In this document: positions 42,838 through 51,129 of the stretch, in pieces
Layout: each line of letters opens with the position of its first letter
Numbering within the stretch: the stretch's first letter is position 1
Origin: Oscillospiraceae bacterium
GTDB taxonomy: Bacteria; Bacillota; Clostridia; Oscillospirales; Acutalibacteraceae
Length of the DNA: 64,000 bases
Direction: 5' to 3'
Assembly (NCBI GenBank): GCA_003514385.1
Contig: DOQR01000001.1
Location: 104,207-168,206, forward strand
The notes under the pieces: generated by a model
Databases searched by the model: none
The model's input: only the letters and a program-made list of their open reading frames with translations
What the model was told of the DNA's origin: nothing
Made by a program: the position numbers and the translations under genes

Positions 42838-44511
42838 TTAGTTCTCCTCCTTGTAGTGTGCGAGCGCCGCAGCGAGTCTCGCTCTGACTCTGTCCTCGCC
42901 GAGCAGCCTGATTATCGAATGAAGATCGGGCGTGTTGCGGCGCGAAGTCACCGCGATTCTGATAACGGTCGAAAGGTCGCCGACATGACCCTTGAACGCC
43001 GTGGGATCCTTTTTGTATTCCTTGACGTTGGGCGTGTAGCCGAGCGGTTCGCACATCGCCTTGATGCGCGCAAACCATGCGTCCTTGTCGTCGTTTATGT
43101 CAAACTCGCCGATGTATTTTTGAAGTATCGCCGCCGCATCGCCTGCGCTGATATTCTCGGGCAGGGTGTAGTCGGGGGTGTAGATTTCATCGTAGAAATA
43201 CGAGACGAAGTCCTTGACCTGCTCCCAGTTTGCGATATCCTTTCGCGGCTTCGGGCAGTCGCGGTCTATCGAGAATATGCCGCGCGCAAAATCGCGGTCA
43301 GAGTCGAGAAGCTTGTAGAGCTCCTCGTCATATTCTTTCGCCCAGTTCAGTATATTGCCGAGCACCTCGTCCGCCGTCATGTGCGAAATAATATTCTTGC
43401 TCACGTCGTTGAGCTTCGCCATGTCAAACAGGCATCCGCTCACGCTCATCTTCTTGAGATTGAACGGGAACTTCCAGCAGTCCTCCGTGGGATTCGCCCT
43501 GCGCCAGTCTTCGAAGTTAGAGTTGAGCAGCGTCATGATATATTCGATAACGCTCTCCTTTGGATAGCCCTGCTCGACAAAATAGCTGACCGCCGCCTCG
43601 GGATCCTTTCTCTTCGAGAGCTTGCGCTTTGCGCCCGTCTCCTCGTCTATCTTCATGACCTGCGGAGTGTGCGCGTATTTCGGCACTCTGTAGCCGCACG
43701 CCTTGAACAGCGCGATGTGCTTCGGGACGGAGGATATCCACTCCTCGCCGCGAATGACGTGTGTCGTGCGCATGAAGTGGTCGTCGCAGACATGTGCAAA
43801 GTGATAGGTCGGTACGCCGTCGCTCTTCAAAAGCACCTCATCGATTATATTCTCCGGCATTTCAATTTTGCCGCGGATCATGTCGTCAAAGACAATTCTC
43901 TTGTTCTCGTCGCCCTCGGAGCGGAAGCGAAGAACATAGGGCTCGCCCGCTTCGATGCGTCTCTTCTGCTCGTCAAAGCTCAGGTCGCGGCACTTCGCCC
44001 ATTTGCCGAAATATCCGGTTATCGCCGCGCCGCCGTTTTCCTGCTCTTCGCGGATGGCGGCGAGCTCGTCCGCAGTGCAGAAGCAGGGGTATGCCTTGCC
44101 CTCCTGCACGAGACGCTTGGCGACCGCGTGATAAATCTCAACGCGCTTGCTCTGGGTATAAGGGCCGTAAGCGCCCTTCTCCGTGTCGAATCCGGTCACG
44201 CCCTCATCAAATTCGAGGCCGAAGTTTTTGAATCCGTTGATTATCGCGGACACGCCGTCGGCGACCTCTCGTTTTTTATCGGTGTCCTCTATTCTCAGAT
44301 AAGTAAGTCCGCCGCTGACTCTCGCCGTAAGAAAATCGACGAGCGCGCCGAACAGTCCGCCTATATGGAGATACCCCGTCGGGCTCGGAGAGAATCGGGT
44401 CACACGCGCCCCCTCGGGCAGCCCGCGCGGGGGAAATCTCAGCTCGCAGTCCTCCGGCGTCAGCCCGTTTGAGCCGAACAGGAGATCGGCGAGTCTTTCG
44501 TTATCAGTCAT
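42838..44511 (-). CDS. gltX: Glutamyl-tRNA synthetase
   Basis: GluRS attaches glutamate to tRNA-Glu. The 557-residue product has the GluRS-type HIGH motif FSPSPTGYLHIGGLFGAL near residue 42, LRIEDTDKKREV, HVIRGEEWISSVPKH and the KMSKS equivalent KRKLSKRKD near residue 300, then an all-alpha anticodon domain. It is somewhat longer than the classical bacterial form (about 480). Coexistence with glnS suggests that Gln-tRNA does not rely solely on transamidation here. CGGAG precedes the ATG. The gene opens a gltX-glnS operon. Confidence 0.95.
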   Translation of the reverse strand: MTDNERLADLLFGSNGLTPEDCELRFPPRGLPEGARVTRFSPSPTGYLHIGGLFGALVDFLTARVSGGLTYLRIEDTDKKREVADGVSAIINGFKNFGLEFDEGVTGFDTEKGAYGPYTQSKRVEIYHAVAKRLVQEGKAYPCFCTADELAAIREEQENGGAAITGYFGKWAKCRDLSFDEQKRRIEAGEPYVLRFRSEGDENKRIVFDDMIRGKIEMPENIIDEVLLKSDGVPTYHFAHVCDDHFMRTTHVIRGEEWISSVPKHIALFKACGYRVPKYAHTPQVMKIDEETGAKRKLSKRKDPEAAVSYFVEQGYPKESVIEYIMTLLNSNFEDWRRANPTEDCWKFPFNLKKMSVSGCLFDMAKLNDVSKNIISHMTADEVLGNILNWAKEYDEELYKLLDSDRDFARGIFSIDRDCPKPRKDIANWEQVKDFVSYFYDEIYTPDYTLPENISAGDAAAILQKYIGEFDINDDKDAWFARIKAMCEPLGYTPNVKEYKKDPTAFKGHVGDLSTVIRIAVTSRRNTPDLHSIIRLLGEDRVRARLAAALAHYKEEN

Positions 44512-44650
44512 TAAACCGCACTCCGTTTCTGTAGGTAAATATATACACTATATTATTGCAGAAAAACGCCCGTCAATCAAGAGCTGGCGGACATTTTCTT
44601 TGAGCAAAGCTTTTAAAAAGATAAATCTTTCATAAATCTTGTATTTTCCA

Positions 44651-44679
44651 TTGATTTTTAGGCGTTTTTATTTTATAAT
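44651..44679 (+). promoter_or_regulatory. Promoter of lipoprotein gene 1
   Basis: TTGATT (44651-44656), 17-base spacer, perfect TATAAT (44674-44679), about 110 bases before the gene. Confidence 0.7.
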
Positions 44680-44788
44680 GAATTTGACCGCGCAGGCAGG
44701 AGACTGTTTTTCATGGGCTCATACGCTCCAAAACGGCACCTGGATAAGCGCGCTGAAATGAAGAAAAATTTTTTCGGAGGTAACTGAA

Positions 44789-45736
44789 ATGACAAAGAAG
44801 ATCATAGCTCTTGTCCTTGCTCTCTGCTTCGTTTTTGCTTTTGCAGCCTGCAAGAAGGATAAGGACAACGGCGACACAACCACAGGCGAGCCCAACACTT
44901 CGGCAAACGGCGAGACGATTGCAAACGACGAGTCCAGCGAAGCTGAGTCCGTCAGCGGCGACGAGTCCACCGAGGCTCAGACCGACGCTTCCGGCAACAC
45001 TGTTGCTCCCGCGACCGAGAAGAACACTCAGGGCAGCGGCAGCCATGGCGGCAACCATGGCGACAGCACCACTGCTTCCAAGCCCGCGACAAAGGCTGAG
45101 ATAGTTGCGTATTTCAACAAGGCCATTAACGGCGTTAAGCCCAATGCGAAGAGCGTTACAAGAGTTTCTGAGACGAACTACAGAAGCGGCAAAATCACCG
45201 GAGTGCCCTCCATCGTCGATAAGCTTGTCGGCGGTATAGACAGCTTTGTTGACGGTCAGCTCAAGAAGAACAGCAAGGGCTCCGAAACATTCTCCAATTC
45301 TGCGGCTATAAAGGCTAACTTCCCTGTTGAGAACGAGTCCTGGTCGAGCAAGCTTACTGCGAATGATGTCGCAAGCGCAACTTGCACCGAGGCGGGCGGA
45401 GTTTACACCATCACTATAAAGACGGTTGCCGACAAGGCTTCCTCCAACGTTCATCACGGCTCGGGTCATGCCCCGAAGGTTTTCAGCGTGGTTCTCCCGT
45501 CTGTTATCAACGATCAGTTTAGCAGCGGCGTGCTTAAGTCTGTCGCTAAAGCCTTTAAAATCGGCACCGCTCAGATGGAGTATCCCTCCGGCACAGTTAC
45601 CGTTAAGGTTGACGCTAAGACCAGCCGTGTTATCAATGCTACATATGATGCCAAATGGACAATTCACCTTCCTCTTGGCGACGAAATGGTAGTGCTTCCT
45701 TTCGGCACAAAGACCATTTACAACATCGCTTACTAA
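44789..45736 (+). CDS. Secreted lipoprotein, paralogue 1 of 3
   Basis: A 315-residue protein with a lipoprotein signal ending FAAC (Cys21). Residues 25-100 are a low-complexity Ser/Thr/Glu/Gly linker with a short His-Gly patch (GSGSHGGNHGD). The folded part (about 105-315) resembles the two other lipoproteins in this region: a helical AEIVAYFNKAINGVKPNAKS start, an Ala-rich middle and a beta-rich C-terminus YPSGTVTVKVDAKTSRVINA. I do not recognise the family. CGGAGG precedes the ATG. The gene has its own promoter and a downstream hairpin. Confidence 0.82.
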   Translation: MTKKIIALVLALCFVFAFAACKKDKDNGDTTTGEPNTSANGETIANDESSEAESVSGDESTEAQTDASGNTVAPATEKNTQGSGSHGGNHGDSTTASKPATKAEIVAYFNKAINGVKPNAKSVTRVSETNYRSGKITGVPSIVDKLVGGIDSFVDGQLKKNSKGSETFSNSAAIKANFPVENESWSSKLTANDVASATCTEAGGVYTITIKTVADKASSNVHHGSGHAPKVFSVVLPSVINDQFSSGVLKSVAKAFKIGTAQMEYPSGTVTVKVDAKTSRVINATYDAKWTIHLPLGDEMVVLPFGTKTIYNIAY

Positions 45737-45752
45737 TTAAACAAAATGACTG

Positions 45753-45781
45753 TTTTGAGGCAGGAGTTTCCTGCCTCAAAA
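45753..45781 (+). terminator. Hairpin between lipoprotein 1 and pduL
   Basis: TTTTGAGGCAGG/CCTGCCTCAAAA, a perfect 12-bp stem with a 5-base loop, without a clear T-run after it; it may act as a weak terminator or a processing/stability element. Confidence 0.55.
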
Positions 45782-45823
45782 TGCATTTACAAACATATCA
45801 AGTGAAAAAGAAGGATATTTAAA

Positions 45824-46399
45824 ATGGAAAAGAAAGTTCTTGTTGAAACTTCCGCGCGCCATGTACATGTCACCAGGGAAGCTCTTGATATTCTCTTCGG
45901 CGAGGGTTATGAGCTGACCGTCAAGAAGGAGCTCTCTCAGCCCGGCCAGTTCGCGAGCAACGAGCGTGTTGCCGTTGTCGGATCGAAGGGCAGCTTCCCG
46001 GCAGTCTCCATCCTCGGCCCCGTGCGTCCCGAGAATCAGGTTGAGCTTTCACTTACCGATGCCCGTTCCATCGGCGTGACCGCTCCCGTCAGAGAGAGCG
46101 GAGATATCGCAGGCAGCGGCGCATGCAAGCTTGTCGGCCCCAAGGGTGAGGTCGAGCTCGAGTGCGGCGTTATCGCAGCGCAGAGACACATCCACGCAAC
46201 TCCCGAGGATGCCGAGAAATACGGTCTTCAGGACAAGCAGATAGTCAGCGTCAAGATCGACTCGAACGGCCGTTCGCTCGTTTTCGGCGATGTCGTCGTC
46301 AGAGTCAGCCCGAAGTATGCGCTGGCAATGCACATTGATACCGATGAGTCCAACGCCGCAGGCGCAACTCCCGGTCTCATGGGCGAGATTCTCGCGTAA
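45824..46399 (+). CDS. pduL: Phosphotransacylase PduL family (phosphate propanoyl/acetyltransferase)
   Basis: PduL transfers acyl groups between CoA and phosphate. The 191-residue product has both zinc-binding histidine motifs: ARHVHVT near residue 12 and AQRHIHATPEDA near residue 110, plus the conserved SILGPVRPENQVELSLTDAR. It lacks the short N-terminal extension that targets PduL to bacterial microcompartments, and no shell or acetate-kinase genes lie near, so it is probably a cytosolic phosphotransacetylase. It stands between two lipoprotein genes of the same strand with a ribosome site GAAGGA. Confidence 0.93.
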   Translation: MEKKVLVETSARHVHVTREALDILFGEGYELTVKKELSQPGQFASNERVAVVGSKGSFPAVSILGPVRPENQVELSLTDARSIGVTAPVRESGDIAGSGACKLVGPKGEVELECGVIAAQRHIHATPEDAEKYGLQDKQIVSVKIDSNGRSLVFGDVVVRVSPKYALAMHIDTDESNAAGATPGLMGEILA

Positions 46400-46417
46400 C
46401 AAAACACGAAATTCAGT

Positions 46418-46446
46418 CCTCTGCACAATGCGTGCGGAGGGCTTTT
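46418..46446 (+). terminator. Terminator of pduL
   Basis: CCTCTGCAC/GTGCGGAGG, a 9-bp stem with one wobble pair and a 5-base loop, followed by GCTTTTC. Confidence 0.6.
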
Positions 46447-46588
46447 CACTTGAGGTCATATAAATTCAATTTTATCGGGACAACCATGGGCTGTCAAAAT
46501 CAAAACACTTTTCCCCGACGTGTTTCACTAATGACGCATTTACACAATTTGGACTACCCCCGTTAAACGAAATTTTATCTTTTGTCTA

Positions 46589-46617
46589 TTGACTGGTTGG
46601 AACAACGATTATACAAT
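46589..46617 (+). promoter_or_regulatory. Promoter of lipoprotein gene 2
   Basis: TTGACT (46589-46594), 17-base spacer, TACAAT (46612-46617). Confidence 0.65.
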
Positions 46618-46647
46618 TATATATAAATCAATAAGGAGTGAAATAAG

Positions 46648-47538
46648 ATGAAAAAGATTCTGGCAATAATCCTTGCCGCTGTCCTCGTTCTCTCGTTCGC
46701 GGCGTGCAAGAAGAATGACACAAACAACGACACTACTGCCGGTGACGCTCAGACCTCCGGTCAGGCGGCGGATGTTTCCGCTTCCGATGAGACGGCTTCT
46801 TCCGAAGAGGCTTCCTCCGAGGTCGAGACCGAAGTAGTCACCGATAAAGAGGGTCACACCGTTATCGAGACTAAGGCTCCTCAGTCCTCCGATACAAAGA
46901 CCACGACCAAGGGCAACAGCACAACTCCCTCCAAGGGACTCAACACCAACGATGCAGCCGCTTGTGTCAAAGCTTATCAGGAAGCAGTCAAAAAGACTAA
47001 GCAGTTCAAGAGCGGCAGGCAGAAGATGAGCCTTGGCAGCGCGATCACTGCAGACGGCGGTCTCGGCTTCGTTCTCAAACTTGTTCAGGGACCCATTGAC
47101 AATGCTCTTGCTAAGAACTCCAGCGACCGTACCGATATCCCCGGCAACCCCTCCGGTATGCAGGCGAGCCACATGAAGAGCGCCAGCGCGGTGACCAACG
47201 GCAACTACACCACTATTACCTTCAACGTCAAGAATCAGACTCAGGGCGCAAAGGCTGATAACCACAGCGGTTCCGTCGGCTGCGCAGTCGGAACTCTTGG
47301 CAATGTTGACGCTGCTATCAAGGAGCTCGGATTTGAGGTTGATTATACCAACGGTAAGATCGAGCTGACTTATACCGATTGCAAAGTTGTTGTTAAGATA
47401 GACAATACTACCGGCAAGATCGTTGACGGCAGCTGGGGCTATAAGGTCAATGTCTATGCAAACGGCATTAAGGTTGTCGGCTATACCGTCAAGAACCTCA
47501 AGGGTGTTGTTAACTTCTCTTACACCGCTAAGGGCTGA
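46648..47538 (+). CDS. Secreted lipoprotein, paralogue 2 of 3
   Basis: A 296-residue lipoprotein with lipobox FAAC (Cys20), a Ser/Glu/Asp-rich linker (about 22-95), then the shared domain: CVKAYQEAVKKTKQFKSGRQ, an Ala/Lys/Asn middle, GSVGCAVGTLGNVDAAI, and the C-terminal YTDCKVVVKIDNTTGKIVDG. That last segment is almost the same as in paralogue 3. Extracellular, membrane-anchored. AAGGAG precedes the ATG. Followed by a clear terminator, so it is a single-gene transcript. Confidence 0.82.
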   Translation: MKKILAIILAAVLVLSFAACKKNDTNNDTTAGDAQTSGQAADVSASDETASSEEASSEVETEVVTDKEGHTVIETKAPQSSDTKTTTKGNSTTPSKGLNTNDAAACVKAYQEAVKKTKQFKSGRQKMSLGSAITADGGLGFVLKLVQGPIDNALAKNSSDRTDIPGNPSGMQASHMKSASAVTNGNYTTITFNVKNQTQGAKADNHSGSVGCAVGTLGNVDAAIKELGFEVDYTNGKIELTYTDCKVVVKIDNTTGKIVDGSWGYKVNVYANGIKVVGYTVKNLKGVVNFSYTAKG

Positions 47539-47556
47539 TATCTGAAAAAAATAAAG

Positions 47557-47586
47557 CCGTCCGTCTTTTCAGACGGGCGGTTTTTT
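47557..47586 (+). terminator. Terminator of lipoprotein gene 2
   Basis: CCGTCCGTCT/AGACGGGCGG stem with a TTTC loop followed by TTTTTT. Confidence 0.85.
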
Positions 47587-47669
47587 GTTGGCTTTTGCGG
47601 AAAAATGACTGATAAACTGCGGCTTTATTAAAAATTAATTTTTTACCATGTTTTTTTATAAGATTTTTC

Positions 47670-47698
47670 TTGACCTGTACGCTTTAATAGCTTAAAAT
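47670..47698 (+). promoter_or_regulatory. Promoter of lipoprotein gene 3
   Basis: TTGACC (47670-47675), 17-base spacer, TAAAAT (47693-47698). Confidence 0.7.
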
Positions 47699-47750
47699 AT
47701 AAACCTAATCAAGTGCAACACTCAGATGAAATCTGTCGGGAGGGAGAAGA

Positions 47751-48665
47751 ATGAACAAAAAGCTCATGAGATTTGCTGCGGCTTTGCTTGCGGCGGCTAT
47801 GCTCTTTTCCTTTTCGGCGTGCAGAACGAATGATGACGGTTCGGAGTCTTCTACGGACGAACCCTCGGTCACTGATGCGGGGAATATTCATGAGGAGTCC
47901 ACCGACTCTGCGGAGCTGACAACTGCCGAGCCGACGACCGAATCAAGAACCGCGACGCGCTCCAATGTTTCCGGCGGAACAAAGACCGAGACTGTCAACG
48001 TCTACAAGGGGCTCAACTCCACGAACACTTCGCGGGTGCTCCAGTATTATAAAGCTGCGGCGGCGAATACAAGGACCATTGACGCCACGCAGTATATGTC
48101 CATGAAGCGTGTTGATTATACTCCGCGCAACAGTTTCCAGAAAGGTATGCTCACCGTGTTCACGGGAATCGCTTCGGCGGCTCTCGCGGCAAACAGCAAA
48201 GCGGTGACTACAATTCCCGGAAAATATAAGCAGATAAAGGCGAGCGATCTTATCTCGGCGAACGCTGTCGCTTACGGCAACTACACTATAGTGACGCTCA
48301 ACGTCAGGATGCAGCAGGACGATCAGAATACTAAGGACGCGCATCAGGGTCCGGTCGGCAGGACTGTCGGAACGGTCGGGAACCTTGACAGAGTCTTTGA
48401 CGAGATGCCGAGCATCAAGGTGGACACCTCAAAGGGCAGCATTACGCTCAGATATGACGACTGCAAGGTCGTTGTCAAAATCGATAATGCCAGCGGAATG
48501 ATAGTCAGCGGCACATGGAGCTACACCGTCGATATAGATGTAGATAATATATACGCGAGTATAGCGGGCAGCGACAGTATGCTGATAACTGATACCGGCG
48601 GCGCGGTCGATTACGTCATAAAGACTAATGACGGAACGACGCTTCGCAACGGCGTAAAAAAATAA
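47751..48665 (+). CDS. Secreted lipoprotein, paralogue 3 of 3
   Basis: A 304-residue lipoprotein with lipobox FSAC (Cys24) and an acidic Ser/Thr linker (about 25-85). The domain includes SRVLQYYKAAAANTRTIDAT, GPVGRTVGTVGNLDRVFDEM and YDDCKVVVKIDNASGMIVSG, each with a direct counterpart in paralogue 2. The C-terminal tail (DNIYASIAGSDSMLITDTGG onward) is specific to this copy. CGGGAGGG precedes the ATG. It has its own promoter and terminator. Confidence 0.82.
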   Translation: MNKKLMRFAAALLAAAMLFSFSACRTNDDGSESSTDEPSVTDAGNIHEESTDSAELTTAEPTTESRTATRSNVSGGTKTETVNVYKGLNSTNTSRVLQYYKAAAANTRTIDATQYMSMKRVDYTPRNSFQKGMLTVFTGIASAALAANSKAVTTIPGKYKQIKASDLISANAVAYGNYTIVTLNVRMQQDDQNTKDAHQGPVGRTVGTVGNLDRVFDEMPSIKVDTSKGSITLRYDDCKVVVKIDNASGMIVSGTWSYTVDIDVDNIYASIAGSDSMLITDTGGAVDYVIKTNDGTTLRNGVKK

Positions 48666-48670
48666 AATAT

Positions 48671-48708
48671 GGGACTGTCTGCGGCTAAACGCGACAGTCC
48701 CGTTTTTT
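48671..48708 (+). terminator. Terminator of lipoprotein gene 3
   Basis: GGGACTGTC/GACAGTCCC stem followed by GTTTTTT. Confidence 0.85.
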
Positions 48709-48718
48709 CACGGCAATA

Positions 48719-48755
48719 AGAGAGAGCTGCCTTTTGACAGCTCTCTCTGTTTTTT
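48719..48755. terminator. Second hairpin between convergent genes
   Basis: AGAGAGAGCTG/CAGCTCTCTCT, an 11-bp stem followed by GTTTTTT on the plus strand; on the minus strand, just after the EF-G-like gene, it is followed only by TATT. It probably backs up termination and insulates the convergent units. Confidence 0.65.
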
Positions 48756-48759
48756 ATGT

Positions 48760-50811
48760 TTATTTATCGGCTTCGGCCTCGGCAGCCTTGGCTTCGTCGA
48801 TGACCTTCTGCGCGACTACGGGCGGCGCATCCTCATAGCGGGTGAACTCAAGGGTGAACCAGCCTCTGCCGGCGGTCACGGAGCGAAGGACGGTCGAGAA
48901 ATCGCCCATCTCGCCCATGGGAACTTCCGCGATGAGCTCCTGAATCTTCGGCTCGTCGGACGGACCCATGCCGAGCACGCGGCCGCGGCGCTTTGTGACA
49001 TCGCCCATGATGTCGCCGAGATTCTCGTCGGGCATATAAGCCTTCAGAGTGCCGATGGGTTCAAGGATAACGGGGTTCGCCTGCGGGATACCGTTCTTGT
49101 ATGCTATGTTCGCGGCGGTCTTGAACGCCATTTCGGACGAGTCTACCGGATGGTAAGAGCCATCGTAAAGGGTTGCCTTTATGCCGACCATCGGATAGCC
49201 TGCAAGCACGCCCTTCTTGACGCTGTCGCGCAGACCCTTTTCAACTGCGGGGAAGAAGTTCTTCGGCACGGAGCCGCCGACAACTTCCTCGGCGAAAACG
49301 AGATCGTCGCTCTCGCAGGGCTCGAAGCGGATGAACACATCGCCGAACTGACCGTGTCCGCCGGACTGCTTCTTGTGTCTGCCCTGAACTTCGACCTTCT
49401 TGCGGATGGACTCTCTGTATGCGACCTTCGGCACGCTGAGGTCGACCTCAACGCCGAACTTGTTCTTGAGCTTGGAAACGATAACATCAAGGTGCTGCTC
49501 GCCGAGACCGGAGAGAATCTGCTCGCGGGTCTCTTTGTTGATGACGAACGAAATTGTCGGATCCTCTTCGAGGAGTCTAAGCAAGCTCGCCGCGACCTTC
49601 TCTTCGTCGCCCTTCTTGCGAACCTTGACTGCCATTGAAAGGCAGGGGGTCGGGAACTTGATGCCCTCGAGGGTTATCGGGTTCTTTGCCGAGCAGACCG
49701 TGTCGCCGGTCTTGATGCCCGCAAGCTTTGTGACAACGCCGATGTCGCCCGCGGGGATGCAGGATGCGTCCTCCTGCTTGCTGCCCCTGAGGGTGATTAT
49801 CTTGCCCATTCTCTCGCTCTCTTCGGTGCGTGAGTTATAAGCGGGGGTGTCCGAAGTTATCTTGCCGGAAACGACCTTGAAGAAGGACATCTTGCCGACG
49901 AACGGGTCGGCGATGGTCTTGAAGCAGATAGCCGCAAGCGGGCCGTTTTCGTCGCAGGCAAGACCGTTCTCGCCTGCCTTGTCGGCTGCGGAGGGAGCGG
50001 AATAAACTATCTCGTCAAGGAGCATATCAATAGCTTCGCAGGTGTAGCCCGCGCAGGCGTATACGGGGATAACGGAGCCGTCGCTGACGCCGGAGTTGAG
50101 AGCCTTGATTATCTCTTCGCGGGTGAAAGTCTCGCCTGCAAAGAACTTCTCCATCAGCTCGTCGTCGCTCGAAGCGACTGCTTCTGTAAGTATATCGAGC
50201 ATCTCGTCAAGCTGCGGGTCGGAGGGCATTGCGACCTCTTTCTTCTCGCCGCTGCTGTAGTCAAAAGCCTTGCGGGACGCGAGGTTGACATATGCCGCAA
50301 CCTTGCCGCCGTCCATATAGGGGACGATAACGGGGCAGATAGCGCCGCCGACTGCGTCTTTTATAGCTGCAAATGTTTTATAGAAATCTGTATTGTCTGC
50401 GTCGCAGCGGGTGATGGCGAACATTCTCGAAATGCCTCTGGCGTTCGCCGCCTTGAGAGCCTTCTCTGCGCCGACATCAAAGCCGGAGCCAGCCGCAGTG
50501 ACGATGAGCACGCTGTCCGCCGCGCGGATGCCTTCGCTCATGCCGCCCGCAAAGTCAAAAAGACCGGGAGTGTCGATTATATTTATCTTCGCGCCGTTCC
50601 ACTCGATAGCGGCAACAGCGGTTGAAACCGTGGCCTTTCTCTTTTTCTCCTCGGCGTCGAAGTCGAGCACGGTGGTGCCGTCGGCGACTCTGCCGAGTCT
50701 GTCGGTAGCCTTCGCGGTGTAGAGCATTGCTTCCGCAAGGGTTGTTTTTCCTCTGCCGCCATGACCTGCTATGGCGATATTTCTTATGTCTTTCGCGTTA
50801 TAGGCTTTCAA
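48760..50811 (-). CDS. EF-G-like translational GTPase with altered G motifs
   Basis: A 683-residue protein with the full five-domain EF-G layout. The P-loop reads GHGGRGKTT where classical EF-G has AHIDAGKTT, and the base-recognition motif is ITRCD in place of NKxD; the G3 box DTPGLFDF is also altered from DTPGHVDF. These changes mark the EF-G-like (FusA2/EF-G-2) paralogues rather than the main elongation factor, and guanine specificity or GTP turnover may differ. It lacks rpsL/rpsG/tuf neighbours. The start is TTG with AAGGAGG upstream. It has a strong promoter. Confidence 0.9.
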   Translation of the reverse strand: MKAYNAKDIRNIAIAGHGGRGKTTLAEAMLYTAKATDRLGRVADGTTVLDFDAEEKKRKATVSTAVAAIEWNGAKINIIDTPGLFDFAGGMSEGIRAADSVLIVTAAGSGFDVGAEKALKAANARGISRMFAITRCDADNTDFYKTFAAIKDAVGGAICPVIVPYMDGGKVAAYVNLASRKAFDYSSGEKKEVAMPSDPQLDEMLDILTEAVASSDDELMEKFFAGETFTREEIIKALNSGVSDGSVIPVYACAGYTCEAIDMLLDEIVYSAPSAADKAGENGLACDENGPLAAICFKTIADPFVGKMSFFKVVSGKITSDTPAYNSRTEESERMGKIITLRGSKQEDASCIPAGDIGVVTKLAGIKTGDTVCSAKNPITLEGIKFPTPCLSMAVKVRKKGDEEKVAASLLRLLEEDPTISFVINKETREQILSGLGEQHLDVIVSKLKNKFGVEVDLSVPKVAYRESIRKKVEVQGRHKKQSGGHGQFGDVFIRFEPCESDDLVFAEEVVGGSVPKNFFPAVEKGLRDSVKKGVLAGYPMVGIKATLYDGSYHPVDSSEMAFKTAANIAYKNGIPQANPVILEPIGTLKAYMPDENLGDIMGDVTKRRGRVLGMGPSDEPKIQELIAEVPMGEMGDFSTVLRSVTAGRGWFTLEFTRYEDAPPVVAQKVIDEAKAAEAEADK

Positions 50812-50886
50812 AAAAAGTCCTCCTTATCAAAGCGCCGCTGCGCGTTTAGATTTACTGCATAAAAATTAACCACAGTTTTGAAGAAA

Positions 50887-50915
50887 TTATAGCATACATT
50901 ACCATAGATTTCAAC
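50887..50915 (-). promoter_or_regulatory. Promoter of the EF-G-like gene
   Basis: Minus-strand TTGAAA (50915-50910), 17-base spacer and TATAAT (50892-50887). The rest of the 318-base gap (50916-51085) is AT-rich and shows nothing else I can name. Confidence 0.75.
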
Positions 50916-51085
50916 AAAAAAATAAAAATATATTCATTAACGTTATATAAACAAATTGAGCGCAGTTTGCACTTATAAAAGGATATAAAAATAGTATGTT
51001 TTGGTCACATCGGGGCTGTTTATCTCAAAATAAAAATAAGGATTGCGGCGGTCCGCAGTCCCTTGTGATAAAAGTTATAACAAAA

Positions 51086-51115
51086 CATCCCCCGCACCTC
51101 TCGGCGCAGGGGATG
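51086..51115 (-). terminator. Terminator of P-type ATPase 1
   Basis: Read on the minus strand, CATCCCCTGCGC and GTGCGGGGGATG form a long stem with a short loop followed by TTTTGTT. Confidence 0.75.
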
Positions 51116-51129
51116 CATTATATCAATTT

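Noticed and set aside
44550..44576. A gltX promoter on the minus strand (TTGACG with TAATAT)
   Set aside because: The spacer is only 15 bases, too short for a confident call.
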